Shown here: positions 1-7,334 of the stretch, piece by piece
Layout: each line of letters starts with the position of its first letter
Position numbering within the stretch: position 1 is the first letter of the stretch
Source: Bacillota bacterium
GTDB taxonomy: Bacteria > Bacillota_I > Bacilli_A > RF39 > UBA660
DNA: 64,000 bases
NCBI GenBank assembly: GCA_015059305.1
Contig: SVAQ01000001.1
Coordinates: forward strand, 160,337-224,336
Direction: 5' to 3'
The notes under the pieces: model-generated
Seen by the model: only the letters and a program-made list of their open reading frames with translations
Database searches by the model: none
What the model was told of the DNA's origin: nothing
Position numbers and translations under genes: made by a program

Positions 1-910
1 GGTGATATGGAAGTCCTGTGTCCTTTACAAAAACATATCCCGTATCACTCCATTTGTTGTTTAATTTTTTAGCAGTTTCATTTTGATATTCTTTTAGTCT
101 TTTTAAATATTCTATAGATTTATCAGTTGCAACTATTCTTCTTTTTGATGTAAAAGTTTTAGGTGTTTCAACAATTATTTCCTTATCAACAGCAATACGA
201 ACTTGCTCAATGTTTATCTCGTTTGTTTCAAAATTCACATTTTCCCATTTTAATCCATTAAGCTCTTCCCTACGCATTCCCGTGTCAATACATAACATTA
301 TTGGAGCACTTCGCTTAATTGGTTCACAACTTAACGCTTCAAGCAATTTACCTATTTCTTCATAATTATAAATATTTGCTTCTTGCTTTATTATTTTGGG
401 TTTATCAATGCATTTATTAACGTTTACATCAATAATTTGCCATTTAATATTTTTTTCAAAAATGTTATTTATAAGAATATAATAATGCCTACAATAATTT
501 GGTGTAAACTTATATTCATTTTTTAACTTATTATAAAAACATTGTAATATATAAGGTGTTATATCTTTAATCTTAAAATCGCCTATTTCTTTCAGAATAA
601 TTTTCAATAAAAATTTGTAACTACTAATTGTATTTTGTTTTAAACTATTTTTGCAAAAATCTTCCAAAAAAATATTAGTTAAATCTTTAAATGTTAAATT
701 TTCCTTTTTTACAAATCGTGATTTAACAAATAAATTACTTTCTTTGTTCTGATATTTCCCTGCTTTTATTTGCTTTATCAATTCCGCTTCTCTTATTTTT
801 GCTTCAGCTTTAGTACCTATTATAATTCGTGATATCCTTTTACGTTTTCCGTTTATAAAACCACAATCAAGCGTGATTTTATATTTGTTCTTATCAACAT
901 ATTGTATCAC
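1..910 (-). CDS. int: Tyrosine recombinase/integrase, C-terminus cut by window edge
   Basis: Site-specific recombinase expected to integrate and excise the surrounding element. The reverse strand reads open from a GTG at 910 to the window edge, about 303 residues. It has an N-terminal arm-binding-like segment (DKNKYKITLDCGFINGK, GTKAEAKIREAE), a SAM-like core-binding domain, and the start of the catalytic domain with the box-I arginine in IDTGMRREELNGLKW. The remaining catalytic residues, including the Tyr, lie outside the window. The GTG overlaps the end of the upstream zinc-finger gene by 17 bases, with AAGGAAAG about 11 bases upstream, suggesting translational coupling. The family is clear; the exact start is less certain. 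Confidence 0.88.
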   Translation of the reverse strand, partial: MIQYVDKNKYKITLDCGFINGKRKRISRIIIGTKAEAKIREAELIKQIKAGKYQNKESNLFVKSRFVKKENLTFKDLTNIFLEDFCKNSLKQNTISSYKFLLKIILKEIGDFKIKDITPYILQCFYNKLKNEYKFTPNYCRHYYILINNIFEKNIKWQIIDVNVNKCIDKPKIIKQEANIYNYEEIGKLLEALSCEPIKRSAPIMLCIDTGMRREELNGLKWENVNFETNEINIEQVRIAVDKEIIVETPKTFTSKRRIVATDKSIEYLKRLKEYQNETAKKLNNKWSDTGYVFVKDTGLPYH

Positions 911-1751
911 TCCTCTTTTCTCTTTCCTTCCGTTTTTCGTACTTTTTATTTCTTAAATCTCTACATCTGGTAGAACAACAATTTCTATCGCGTCGGCCTT
1001 GAAAAAAATAACTACAATATTCGCAACGTTTTAAATTATCATAATTTGATAAAATTAAAAATTTAATTGCATTATCAAGGTCATCAGCCGTACTTTTTAT
1101 AATCTTTTTACCATTTTCAAAAGATACATGTAACCCTACATGAATTGTAAATGGAAGAAACTCATTATTTTGAACTTGTAGATAAAATTCATAATTATCT
1201 TTACAAAATTTAAAAATATCAAGCATAATACGCATATCAATTATTGGTTGTTCTTCATACTCTTTAATATCATCAATATCAATACCGACTTCTTCAAACC
1301 AATTTTTAAGTAATCGTTCTAACTTTTTATCATTTGCATATTTAGCTTCAATTTCATAAGTAGTTTTAACTGACTCATTTACATCTGGATAAGCTTCTAA
1401 TAATTTTTTATCAGATGTAATGTTCTTGTTAACTTTGTACTCTATGATTTGTGATTGTTCGTTTTTCCATCTAATAAACCATTCTGCAAAATCACTGATT
1501 AAATTTGGATTAGCCGAAATATAACTGCCTAAATCAAGACATGCTTTCAACATGTTATTATCCTTTGGAATAACAACTTCATTATTTGAAACCATTAAAT
1601 CGGAAGCAAACGGAACTAATGAATTTTGTAAATCATACCCACTTAATATCATACCATTTGCTTTAATTTCTACTTTTTTTAAATTTTTTAATCTCCTCCT
1701 TTGTAATAAGTAAAACTCTGATATCCGTCTATAATCAATATCATTTTGCAT
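894..1751 (-). CDS. Element-borne protein with C-terminal CGNR-like zinc finger
   Basis: Function unknown; probably nucleic-acid binding and part of the mobile island. About 285 residues. The N-terminal 220 residues have no motif I recognise. The C-terminus carries CEYCSYFF, then RRDRNCCSTRC and a very basic tail, resembling the CGNR-type treble-clef zinc finger. The start at 1751 is preferred because GGGGGAGGAC lies 5-8 bases upstream; an in-frame start at 1781 lacks this. The gene is divergent from the excisionase-like gene and overlaps the integrase start, so it is probably co-transcribed with int. Whether it regulates or helps recombination is inference. Confidence 0.7.
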   Translation of the reverse strand: MQNDIDYRRISEFYLLQRRRLKNLKKVEIKANGMILSGYDLQNSLVPFASDLMVSNNEVVIPKDNNMLKACLDLGSYISANPNLISDFAEWFIRWKNEQSQIIEYKVNKNITSDKKLLEAYPDVNESVKTTYEIEAKYANDKKLERLLKNWFEEVGIDIDDIKEYEEQPIIDMRIMLDIFKFCKDNYEFYLQVQNNEFLPFTIHVGLHVSFENGKKIIKSTADDLDNAIKFLILSNYDNLKRCEYCSYFFQGRRDRNCCSTRCRDLRNKKYEKRKEREKRSDTIC

Positions 1752-1782
1752 TTTTTGTCCTCCCCCTATATTTGACCCCACT

Positions 1783-1800
1783 TTAACTATTAAAAGTTAA
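1783..1800. promoter_or_regulatory. Inverted repeat in the divergent regulatory region
   Basis: TTAACT and AGTTAA form a 6-base inverted repeat separated by six bases, between the leftward zinc-finger/int genes and the rightward xis-like gene. Its position fits an operator for the element's regulator. No binding protein can be assigned from sequence alone. Confidence 0.3.
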
Positions 1801-1883
1801 GTGTTAAGTTGATATTATAATTACGCAATTGCAAAATTTCAATAACTAGTTATAGATTTATTATTAAAAGAAAGGAAAAAATA

Positions 1884-2072
1884 ATGAATAATATTAAAAA
1901 AGAAGAAATCATGAACATTGTTGATGTATCACACTACTTAAAATGTTCGGTATCTACAATTAGAAACATGATTAAAAATCATGATATCCCTTATTTTAGA
2001 ATAGGAGTCAAATACTACTTTCGATTAACCAGTATTGAGGAATGGGTGTCTAAAAATGAAAAAAGAAATTAA
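1884..2072 (+). CDS. xis: Excisionase-like helix-turn-helix protein
   Basis: A 62-residue protein of the MerR-like/excisionase DNA-binding type (HTH_17). The N-terminus reads MNIVDVSHYLKCSVSTIRNM, followed by IPYFRIGVKYYFRLTSIEEW, the typical arrangement of HTH, wing and entry-site tryptophan. AAAGGA lies 7 bases before the ATG. Next to an integrase, the usual role is directing excision, or regulating the element; which of these applies is inference. The next gene starts inside its last codons, so the two are translated as a unit. Confidence 0.75.
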   Translation: MNNIKKEEIMNIVDVSHYLKCSVSTIRNMIKNHDIPYFRIGVKYYFRLTSIEEWVSKNEKRN

Positions 2073-2508
2073 GTGCTATGCATTAAATATTGTCGATAAA
2101 TTCGACGATGAAAAGGTAATCTCAAAAGCACACAAAAACATTTATCAGTTATTAAAAAGACTTGCAGTAAAAAATCCCAATTACAAAGATATATATTTTA
2201 TTATGGGAATTTCAAATACTGATAGCCACAGTGCTAAAATCGGCTATGTCAATAACTATGCAACCGGAAGACCCCAAAAAATTATATTAGGCAAAAAAAT
2301 AAAACATCACCTACATATTTATATTTTTAAAAAGAATGGTTCTCCAGCAAGTTTTTGTGAAGACGCTAAATTTCATTTAAAAAAGATGGGATTTTCTGTA
2401 AACAAAACATCAAACGATAATATCGAACGCGCTACTAATTATTTATTAAAACAATGTACGCACATCTGGAAGTACAGGTGTACTTTTAGTCACAAAATTT
2501 CGCTATAA
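2056..2508 (+). CDS. Small HUH-motif protein, candidate Rep/relaxase-like nuclease
   Basis: About 150 residues. KIKHHLHIYIF contains a His-hydrophobic-His (HLH) pair on a predicted beta strand, as in the metal site of HUH endonucleases. Some 55-60 residues later, ERATNYLLKQCTHIW could carry the catalytic Tyr, in the place of the YLxH motif of rolling-circle Rep proteins. The protein is much shorter than usual Rep or relaxases and lacks an obvious helicase or C-terminal domain. The start at 2056 overlaps xis by 17 bases; an earlier ATG at 2035 is less likely. HUH activity is inference from one short motif; it could be an unrelated element protein. Confidence 0.45.
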   Translation: MKKEIKCYALNIVDKFDDEKVISKAHKNIYQLLKRLAVKNPNYKDIYFIMGISNTDSHSAKIGYVNNYATGRPQKIILGKKIKHHLHIYIFKKNGSPASFCEDAKFHLKKMGFSVNKTSNDNIERATNYLLKQCTHIWKYRCTFSHKISL

Positions 2509-2601
2509 TAACTCTATTCTTCTCGCTAAAAAAAGCTTTTAAAAAAAAGTATGCTTGTTAGTAATTAAATAATACATATATATTACTATAATAATTATAT
2601 A

Positions 2602-2640
2602 TATAATAATATAATAATATAATAATATAATAATATAATA
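2602..2640. repeat. TATAATAA tandem repeat
   Basis: Nearly five perfect head-to-tail copies of the 8-base unit TATAATAA, inside a longer A/T-only stretch just downstream of the HUH-like gene. Such DNA melts easily; a role in origin opening or simple slippage are both possible. Confidence 0.8.
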
Positions 2641-2659
2641 AATATTATATATAGTAAAT

Positions 2660-2695
2660 AAAATACAATCTCTAATATAAGTGGATTGTATTTTT
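2660..2695. terminator. Bidirectional intrinsic terminator
   Basis: AATACAATC and GATTGTATT form a perfect 9-base stem around a 13-base loop, with a T-run on the right and an A-run on the left. It lies between the convergent HUH-like gene and HTH regulator gene and can serve both. Confidence 0.8.
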
Positions 2696-2969
2696 AATTT
2701 TCTTTTATCCCCATTTCTTTTAATTCTTTAGAAATATCCTTTTTTACAAATAATTCTATTGGTATATTAAGCTTTATTGACAAATAATATAAAACGCCTA
2801 AAGAAAACGTTTGACTAGTTTTTGCTAACTCAATATTAGCAATAAACCCTCTTGAAAAAGTGGAGCCCGCACTCAATTGTTCTTGTGTTAATTTTCGATA
2901 TTTTCTAAAAAGTTTAATTCTTTTAGAAGCAATATCATATATGTAGCTAATATCGTCACTTTTTCTCAT
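2694..2969 (-). CDS. XRE (Cro/CI) family helix-turn-helix regulator
   Basis: A 91-residue DNA-binding protein with one HTH_3 domain: RIKLFRKYRKLTQEQLSAGS, then FSRGFIANIELAKTSQTFSL. It has no sensor or dimerisation extension beyond the last helix (PIELFVKKDISKEL). This size is typical of regulators that keep small integrative elements quiet. The ribosome binding site before 2969 is weak. Its target is not visible; the divergent region at 1782-1883 and the promoter at 3033 are the nearest candidates. Confidence 0.8.
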   Translation of the reverse strand: MRKSDDISYIYDIASKRIKLFRKYRKLTQEQLSAGSTFSRGFIANIELAKTSQTFSLGVLYYLSIKLNIPIELFVKKDISKELKEMGIKEN

Positions 2970-3032
2970 GCTTAACCAATACTTCTATAATAATTTTATC
3001 AATAACGAGTGGTAGAAAGTGTCAGTGTATAG

Positions 3033-3061
3033 TTGCGTTTTTAAAATCTAAATCGTATAAT
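3033..3061 (+). promoter_or_regulatory. SigA-type promoter for the zinc-ribbon/membrane pair
   Basis: TTGCGT, 17 bases, then a perfect TATAAT. It lies 29 bases before the small zinc-ribbon ORF and diverges from the HTH regulator gene. Confidence 0.65.
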
Positions 3062-3089
3062 TAAATTAAAGTAACGAGGTGTATTTATA

Positions 3090-3203
3090 ATGAAGTGTTT
3101 AAAATGTCAAAACGAAATATTAGAGAACACTGTGCTCTGTACTTATTGTAATCAAAAATATATTAAATTGAAAAATTATTTAAATTATAAAAGGAGTAAT
3201 TAA
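3090..3203 (+). CDS. 37-residue zinc-ribbon microprotein
   Basis: A short ORF with an ATG, an upstream GAGGT and a TAA stop: MKCLKCQNEI, then VLCTYCNQKY. The two CxxC pairs about 14 residues apart form a minimal zinc ribbon. It ends 2 bases before the next start and its last codons supply that gene's AGGAG site, so the pair is translationally coupled. Many Bacillota membrane proteins begin with such a zinc ribbon followed by a membrane helix; here the two parts seem to be separate ORFs. Function unknown. Confidence 0.6.
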   Translation: MKCLKCQNEILENTVLCTYCNQKYIKLKNYLNYKRSN

Positions 3204-3205
3204 AA

Positions 3206-3571
3206 ATGAATAAGAAGCAAAAAACTGCAAGTATATTATTAGGAGTATTTTTTATATCAATAGCTTTATATGGAATTATTAGTGTCCTTGGAAACATAGA
3301 ATTTGACTCACACGATTTGAAGGCTGGCAACTTCGCAATTGAACCTTCATTATATTCTAGTTATATTGTAGGAAGTTTAAAAAACGACGGGCACACAGAT
3401 TGTAAAAACCCTACAATAAAATTACAATTTACTAGTGGCAGTATAAAAGAAATTAAAACATTTGATTTAAATGTTACAATTGAGCCTTCCGAAACATACG
3501 ATGTCAGATTAAGTACATATGACTATACATACCAGTACGAAGTAAAAGTCAAGTCAGCAAAATGCAATTGA
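3206..3571 (+). CDS. Membrane-anchored extracellular beta-domain protein (FxLYD-like)
   Basis: 121 residues: a short basic N-terminus, one membrane helix (ILLGVFFISIALYGIISVLG) and an exported domain of about 85 residues. The pattern YIVGSLKNDG, then CKNPTIKLQF and a late IEPSETYDV matches the layout of FxLYD/transthyretin-like extracellular domains found in single-pass Bacillota proteins. Two cysteines in the exported part (in TDCKN and the final KCN) could form a disulfide. AAAAGGAG precedes the start. It sits inside the mobile island; function is unknown. Confidence 0.55.
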   Translation: MNKKQKTASILLGVFFISIALYGIISVLGNIEFDSHDLKAGNFAIEPSLYSSYIVGSLKNDGHTDCKNPTIKLQFTSGSIKEIKTFDLNVTIEPSETYDVRLSTYDYTYQYEVKVKSAKCN

Positions 3572-3593
3572 AATATTTATAAATGATAATCAT

Positions 3594-3627
3594 AAAAAAG
3601 CGCTTTAAACATATAAAAGTGTTTTTT
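3594..3627 (+). terminator. Intrinsic terminator after the membrane-anchored protein
   Basis: AAAAAAGCGCTTT pairs with AAAGTGTTTTTT with one bulged G, around a short AT loop, ending in a T-run. Confidence 0.6.
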
Positions 3628-3668
3628 ATTTGAACAAATTGTATTGTTACTTATACTTTTATTATATA

Positions 3669-4487
3669 CTACATTTCTTCTTCTGCTAATATTTGTTCAA
3701 CTTTATTAATTTCTTTTTCATAAAAATCTGTATTATTTTTAATAAATTCCATCATTGCAGTATTAATATCCATTGTTATTAATCGCATATCTCTACACTC
3801 TTTTAAAACTCTTTCTAAGAAAGTTTTTTCTTCAGATAAACCTTCAAGATACTTTTGAATTGCTAAATAAAAGGTACTTAAAGCATATGCCATATCATCA
3901 TTGTTATATTCTAACAATCCAAAGCCTTCTCTTTCTAGTATATCTACATTTTCAGGTCTAATTGCTAATTTCAAAAATAATTTTTTTTCTCTTGATGAAG
4001 GGTTTTCAATGGTTGCTCCCGTATTTTGAATAAAATTTAATGAAAATGCACTCATCATAGCAATATTATGAACTAATTTTAAACACAAAAGCTGTGGAGA
4101 CACGTCTTCGAAAACTCCTTCAACATCTGAAATTAACACACTACTATCGTTTGCATAGAAATAATAATAAGAATTCAAAAAATATTCAGGATTTTCTTCC
4201 ATAATTGTTGCAATTAACATTGGTAGCATTATCTCTTCTTTTGTTAATTCTCCGCCAACTTTTTCATTTTTAAGCCGTTCTTCTGTTTTGCGAGGTTCCT
4301 CATCAACATTTTTTTGTTTATTTATGCATAATTTTTTTAAAAGTAGCCCCACAACTAGTGAAATTATTCCTAATAAAAAACTGCTACCATAATCTAAATC
4401 TTGCTGACCACGAATTGTAAAACCAAAAAAGGGACCTATTATTAGAACTATACCACAAAAAATTAAAGTTCCACTAACTCTTTTCAT
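3669..4487 (-). CDS. Unknown two-helix membrane protein with helical cytosolic domain
   Basis: I do not recognise a family. 272 residues. Two membrane helices lie near the N-terminus (TLIFCGIVLIIGPFFGFTI and SSFLLGIISLVVGLLL), then a charged linker (about residues 58-85), then a mostly alpha-helical soluble domain of about 185 residues rich in Leu, Glu and Asn. No catalytic motif or cysteine pattern is visible. It is the last gene of the island and is transcribed back toward it. The RBS is a distant GAGAGG. It could be an accessory or defence-type cargo gene, but nothing in the sequence shows this. Confidence 0.55.
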   Translation of the reverse strand: MKRVSGTLIFCGIVLIIGPFFGFTIRGQQDLDYGSSFLLGIISLVVGLLLKKLCINKQKNVDEEPRKTEERLKNEKVGGELTKEEIMLPMLIATIMEENPEYFLNSYYYFYANDSSVLISDVEGVFEDVSPQLLCLKLVHNIAMMSAFSLNFIQNTGATIENPSSREKKLFLKLAIRPENVDILEREGFGLLEYNNDDMAYALSTFYLAIQKYLEGLSEEKTFLERVLKECRDMRLITMDINTAMMEFIKNNTDFYEKEINKVEQILAEEEM

Positions 4488-4740
4488 ATTTTAACCAACC
4501 TCTCTATCGTTACATCAATTATATCATAAATCACTTGCAATTTATAAATTTCATTTCTATTAACTAAACTTTAACATGAACAGCGAAGTACATTACTCTT
4601 AAAACACAAATAAATCTAATTTTCACAACAATAAATAACTTTCAAAGGTATTTTATCGTTTCCAACAATATCTTCTCTTAAATTTGCTAAAAACTATTAA
4701 ATTGATAAAAACTATTTTTTAATTATATATACTGACAAAT

Positions 4741-4769
4741 AAAAAACAAATTATAAAAATTTGTTTTTT
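4741..4769. terminator. Strong A/T hairpin terminator
   Basis: AAAAAACAAATT pairs with AATTTGTTTTTT around a short loop. Symmetric A and T runs allow it to act on either strand. Confidence 0.65.
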
Positions 4770-4834
4770 ATACGTTTACACGTAACCTATTATAAATCAA
4801 ATATCACAGAGGGAGTCAGGGCACCTATATGAAA

Positions 4835-4856
4835 AGTGGCAAAACAAGTGGCAAAA
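4835..4856 (+). repeat. Paired AGTGGCAAAA direct repeats, candidate integrase arm/att site
   Basis: Two identical 10-base copies of AGTGGCAAAA begin 12 bases apart, about one helical turn. They lie in the gap between the island's last gene and the first core gene. Closely spaced short direct repeats near an element end are typical of integrase arm-binding sites. The partner att site would be left of the window and cannot be compared. Confidence 0.4.
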
Positions 4857-4990
4857 AGTTGTAGAGATATACTATTTTTTAATAAATCTTATTATTTATA
4901 TATTATTTTATAACGATAATTTATCACTATATAATAAGCTTTAATAACATCTAATATTTGCTTTTTTAGTCAAATTGTCTAATGTATTTT

Positions 4991-6259
4991 TTATTTATTA
5001 AGCATTCTTGAGACTGCTACCATAAGTGCTATGCGTCCATATTCATATGTAAGACCGCCTTGTTGATAGGCAATAAACGGATCTCTAAGTGGTCCATCAC
5101 AAGATATTTCAATACTTGAGCCTTGTGTAAAAGAACCTGAAGCCATAATAATTTCATCATCATATCCTGGCATACTTGTCGGAACTGGCATCGCATTATT
5201 ATCAATTGCTGATGCACTTTGAATACCCTCACAATATTTAATTAAGTCTTCTTTATTTACAAAGAAAATGTTTTGGACAATATCCACTCTTTTATCATTA
5301 TATTTTGGTTCAACTTTATAATTTAAATCCTCTAAAACTTTACTAGTTAATATTGCTGTTTTCAAACTTGAAGCAACTGCTAAAGGAGCGTGATAAAGTC
5401 CCATTAAAATATTTTTATTTTGCCCAAGCGTCGGGCCAACATCTTTACCTTCGCCAGGAACCGTTAATCTTTCAGCTGTTAACTGAACTAGATCTTTTCT
5501 TCCCGCAATATAACCACCATTTGGAGAGATACCCCCACCTAAATTTTTAATTAAAGAACCAACAATTAAATCAGCACCCACTTCTAACGGTGATTTTTCT
5601 TCCACAAATTCACAATAACAATTATCAATCATCACAATTGTATCTGAAGATATTTCTTTAATAAATTTAATAATCTTTTCAATTTTACTTATATCAATAC
5701 TTTTTCTCGTAGAATAACCTTTACTTCTTTGGATTTCAATTAATTTTACCTTTTGAGATTTTAATACTTTTTCAATCATTTCATAATCAAAATCATTATT
5801 TATTAAATTAATTTGTTCATAATTCACACCAAATGATTTTAAACTACTTGGATTTTCTCTTATTCCAATTACTTCATGCAAAGTATCATAAGGAAGGCCT
5901 GTAATACTTAAAAGTGTATCGCCAGGTCTAAGCATACCAAAAAGTGCTACAGTTAAAGCATGAGTTCCAGAAATAATTTGCGTTCTAACTAGTGCATCTT
6001 CAGCATTTAAAATATGTGCAAAGACTCTTTCAATTTTATCTCGACCTACATCGTTATAACCATACCCTGTTGAAGAAGCAAAATCACTTTCGGAAATATT
6101 TTCTTTTTTAAAGGCATTAATTACTTTTAAACTATTAATAAAAGCCTGATGATCTATTTCATTATAAACTTTTGTAAGAGTTTTCTCTGCCTCAATTACC
6201 TTTTGATAAACAATTTGATCTATTTTTAGATTTTCTAATAACTTATTCATATCTTCCAT
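4991..6259 (-). CDS. PLP-dependent methionine gamma-lyase/aluminium-resistance family protein (YnbB-like)
   Basis: 422 residues of the fold-type I PLP family annotated as aluminium resistance protein or methionine gamma-lyase-like (B. subtilis YnbB). Visible hallmarks: SGTHALTVALFGMLRPGD (cofactor phosphate region), MIDNCYCEFVEE (aspartate contacting the pyridine ring), GSLIKNLGGGISPNGGYIAG (Schiff-base lysine region) and a Gly-rich C-terminus. True substrate is unknown. It overlaps the SDR gene by 17 bases, so both are in one transcript. Two in-frame ATGs (6259 and 6250) are possible starts, neither with a strong RBS. Confidence 0.8.
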   Translation of the reverse strand: MEDMNKLLENLKIDQIVYQKVIEAEKTLTKVYNEIDHQAFINSLKVINAFKKENISESDFASSTGYGYNDVGRDKIERVFAHILNAEDALVRTQIISGTHALTVALFGMLRPGDTLLSITGLPYDTLHEVIGIRENPSSLKSFGVNYEQINLINNDFDYEMIEKVLKSQKVKLIEIQRSKGYSTRKSIDISKIEKIIKFIKEISSDTIVMIDNCYCEFVEEKSPLEVGADLIVGSLIKNLGGGISPNGGYIAGRKDLVQLTAERLTVPGEGKDVGPTLGQNKNILMGLYHAPLAVASSLKTAILTSKVLEDLNYKVEPKYNDKRVDIVQNIFFVNKEDLIKYCEGIQSASAIDNNAMPVPTSMPGYDDEIIMASGSFTQGSSIEISCDGPLRDPFIAYQQGGLTYEYGRIALMVAVSRMLNK

Positions 6260-6938
6260 CCATTCTTACAATATCACCACTTATATAATCATCATTATTG
6301 ATAATCATTTCGATAATCTTTACAGCAATATCTTCTTTTCTTAAAAGCTCCTTTTGACCACTTTTTTCTAAAGCTTCTTTTAAATACTTTGGATCCATTT
6401 GGCTCACCGTTTCTGTATTTACCCAGCCCGGAGCTAATGCACAAACTTTTAAATTAGGAAAACGTAGCGCTAAGTTTTTGGTCAAATTTTCAAGTCCCGC
6501 TTTCGATGCGGCATAATCCATTGAATAAGGATCATAAGTATCTTGTGCATCAGTGGACGAAATATTAATAATTACACCTTTACTCATAATTTTCGAAGCA
6601 TATTTACAAAGTAAAAACGGGGCCACTAAATTAACATTTAAAACTTCTAAAAAATCTTTACCACTTTTAACATAAATATCATCATCACGGCATAAAGCAG
6701 CACAATTAATTAAAACATCAATTTTACCATATTTATTTTCTACGTATTTGATTAATCTTTCAATTTCTTTTTCGCTACCTATATTACATTTATAACTTTC
6801 AAAAACAGTATCTTTAATTTTAGTATTATTATAAATACCAATTACATTTGCACCGTATTGACTTAATATATTTGCTAAACAATGTCCAATTCCTTTGCTG
6901 GCACCAGTAACTATAACTACTACATCTTCAAAATTCAT
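6243..6938 (-). CDS. Short-chain dehydrogenase/reductase
   Basis: 231-residue SDR, FabG-like in length. The Rossmann motif VTGASKGIGHCLA is at the N-terminus, NCAALC replaces the NNAG motif, and the catalytic Ser-Tyr-Lys set appears as ISSTDAQD and YAASKAG, followed by the ALAPGWVNTE segment. An NAD(P)-dependent oxidoreductase is certain; the substrate is not. As the core fab genes are not next to it, a role in fatty acid synthesis is only one option. GAGG lies 6 bases before the ATG. It precedes and overlaps the YnbB-like gene. Confidence 0.82.
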   Translation of the reverse strand: MNFEDVVVIVTGASKGIGHCLANILSQYGANVIGIYNNTKIKDTVFESYKCNIGSEKEIERLIKYVENKYGKIDVLINCAALCRDDDIYVKSGKDFLEVLNVNLVAPFLLCKYASKIMSKGVIINISSTDAQDTYDPYSMDYAASKAGLENLTKNLALRFPNLKVCALAPGWVNTETVSQMDPKYLKEALEKSGQKELLRKEDIAVKIIEMIINNDDYISGDIVRMDGRYE

Positions 6939-6985
6939 TTTCTGCCTCTTTCATACTAGAAATTATAACATACAAAGAATAAAAC

Positions 6986-7279
6986 TTAAATTTTTTCAAT
7001 ATCTACAATATCAGTTATTTTAATTTTTTCACCAGTTAAAGTAAGTAACTGAGTAGTTGTTTTTCCTACTATCGTTCTTTCTTGAATATCATCTTTAAAT
7101 TTTATTCTAACTCTACTTTTATAAACATGGTTATTTGATGCAAAAATTTCATTTATCTTACTTATAACATTTACGGGCTTTTTAGGCATCAAAATATTAT
7201 CTGTTCCATAAAATCTCTCTTGGGAATTATCTAATTTCTTGTCTATTGGAAATGCACTTACACTTGGTAAATCTTTCAT
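6986..7279 (-). CDS. Conserved-looking small protein of unknown function
   Basis: 97 residues, good RBS (AGGTGAT, 4 bases from ATG). The first half is polar and probably flexible. The second half (RVRIKFKDDIQERTIVGKTT, LLTLTGEKIKITDIVDI) looks like a small beta barrel. No cysteines, signal or membrane segment. No family recognised. It lies just upstream of the reductase/lyase pair on the same strand and may share their transcript. Confidence 0.5.
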   Translation of the reverse strand: MKDLPSVSAFPIDKKLDNSQERFYGTDNILMPKKPVNVISKINEIFASNNHVYKSRVRIKFKDDIQERTIVGKTTTQLLTLTGEKIKITDIVDIEKI

Positions 7280-7334
7280 ATTATCACCTAAAATAGTATA
7301 TGATAAATAGCCTAAAAATGAGCATAATATATAT

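Larger units (their letters stand above)
4488..4990. other. Gene-free junction between mobile island and core genes
   Basis: Five hundred bases of A/T-rich DNA without a credible gene. It holds a hairpin terminator (4741-4769) and two AGTGGCAAAA repeats (4835-4856). It is the likely right boundary of the island; no flanking tRNA gene is seen. Confidence 0.5.

Noticed and set aside
2602..2640. CRISPR-like repeat array
   Set aside because: The 8-base units are contiguous, without spacers; it is a simple tandem repeat, and no cas gene is seen.
3773..3961. Rightward ORF inside the unknown membrane protein gene
   Set aside because: Antisense shadow of a larger gene, hydrophobic composition from AT-rich complement, no RBS.
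4801..4860. tRNA or tmRNA 3' end as the integration target
   Set aside because: No acceptor stem, T-loop (GGTTCGAATCC-like) or cloverleaf could be drawn around the repeats.
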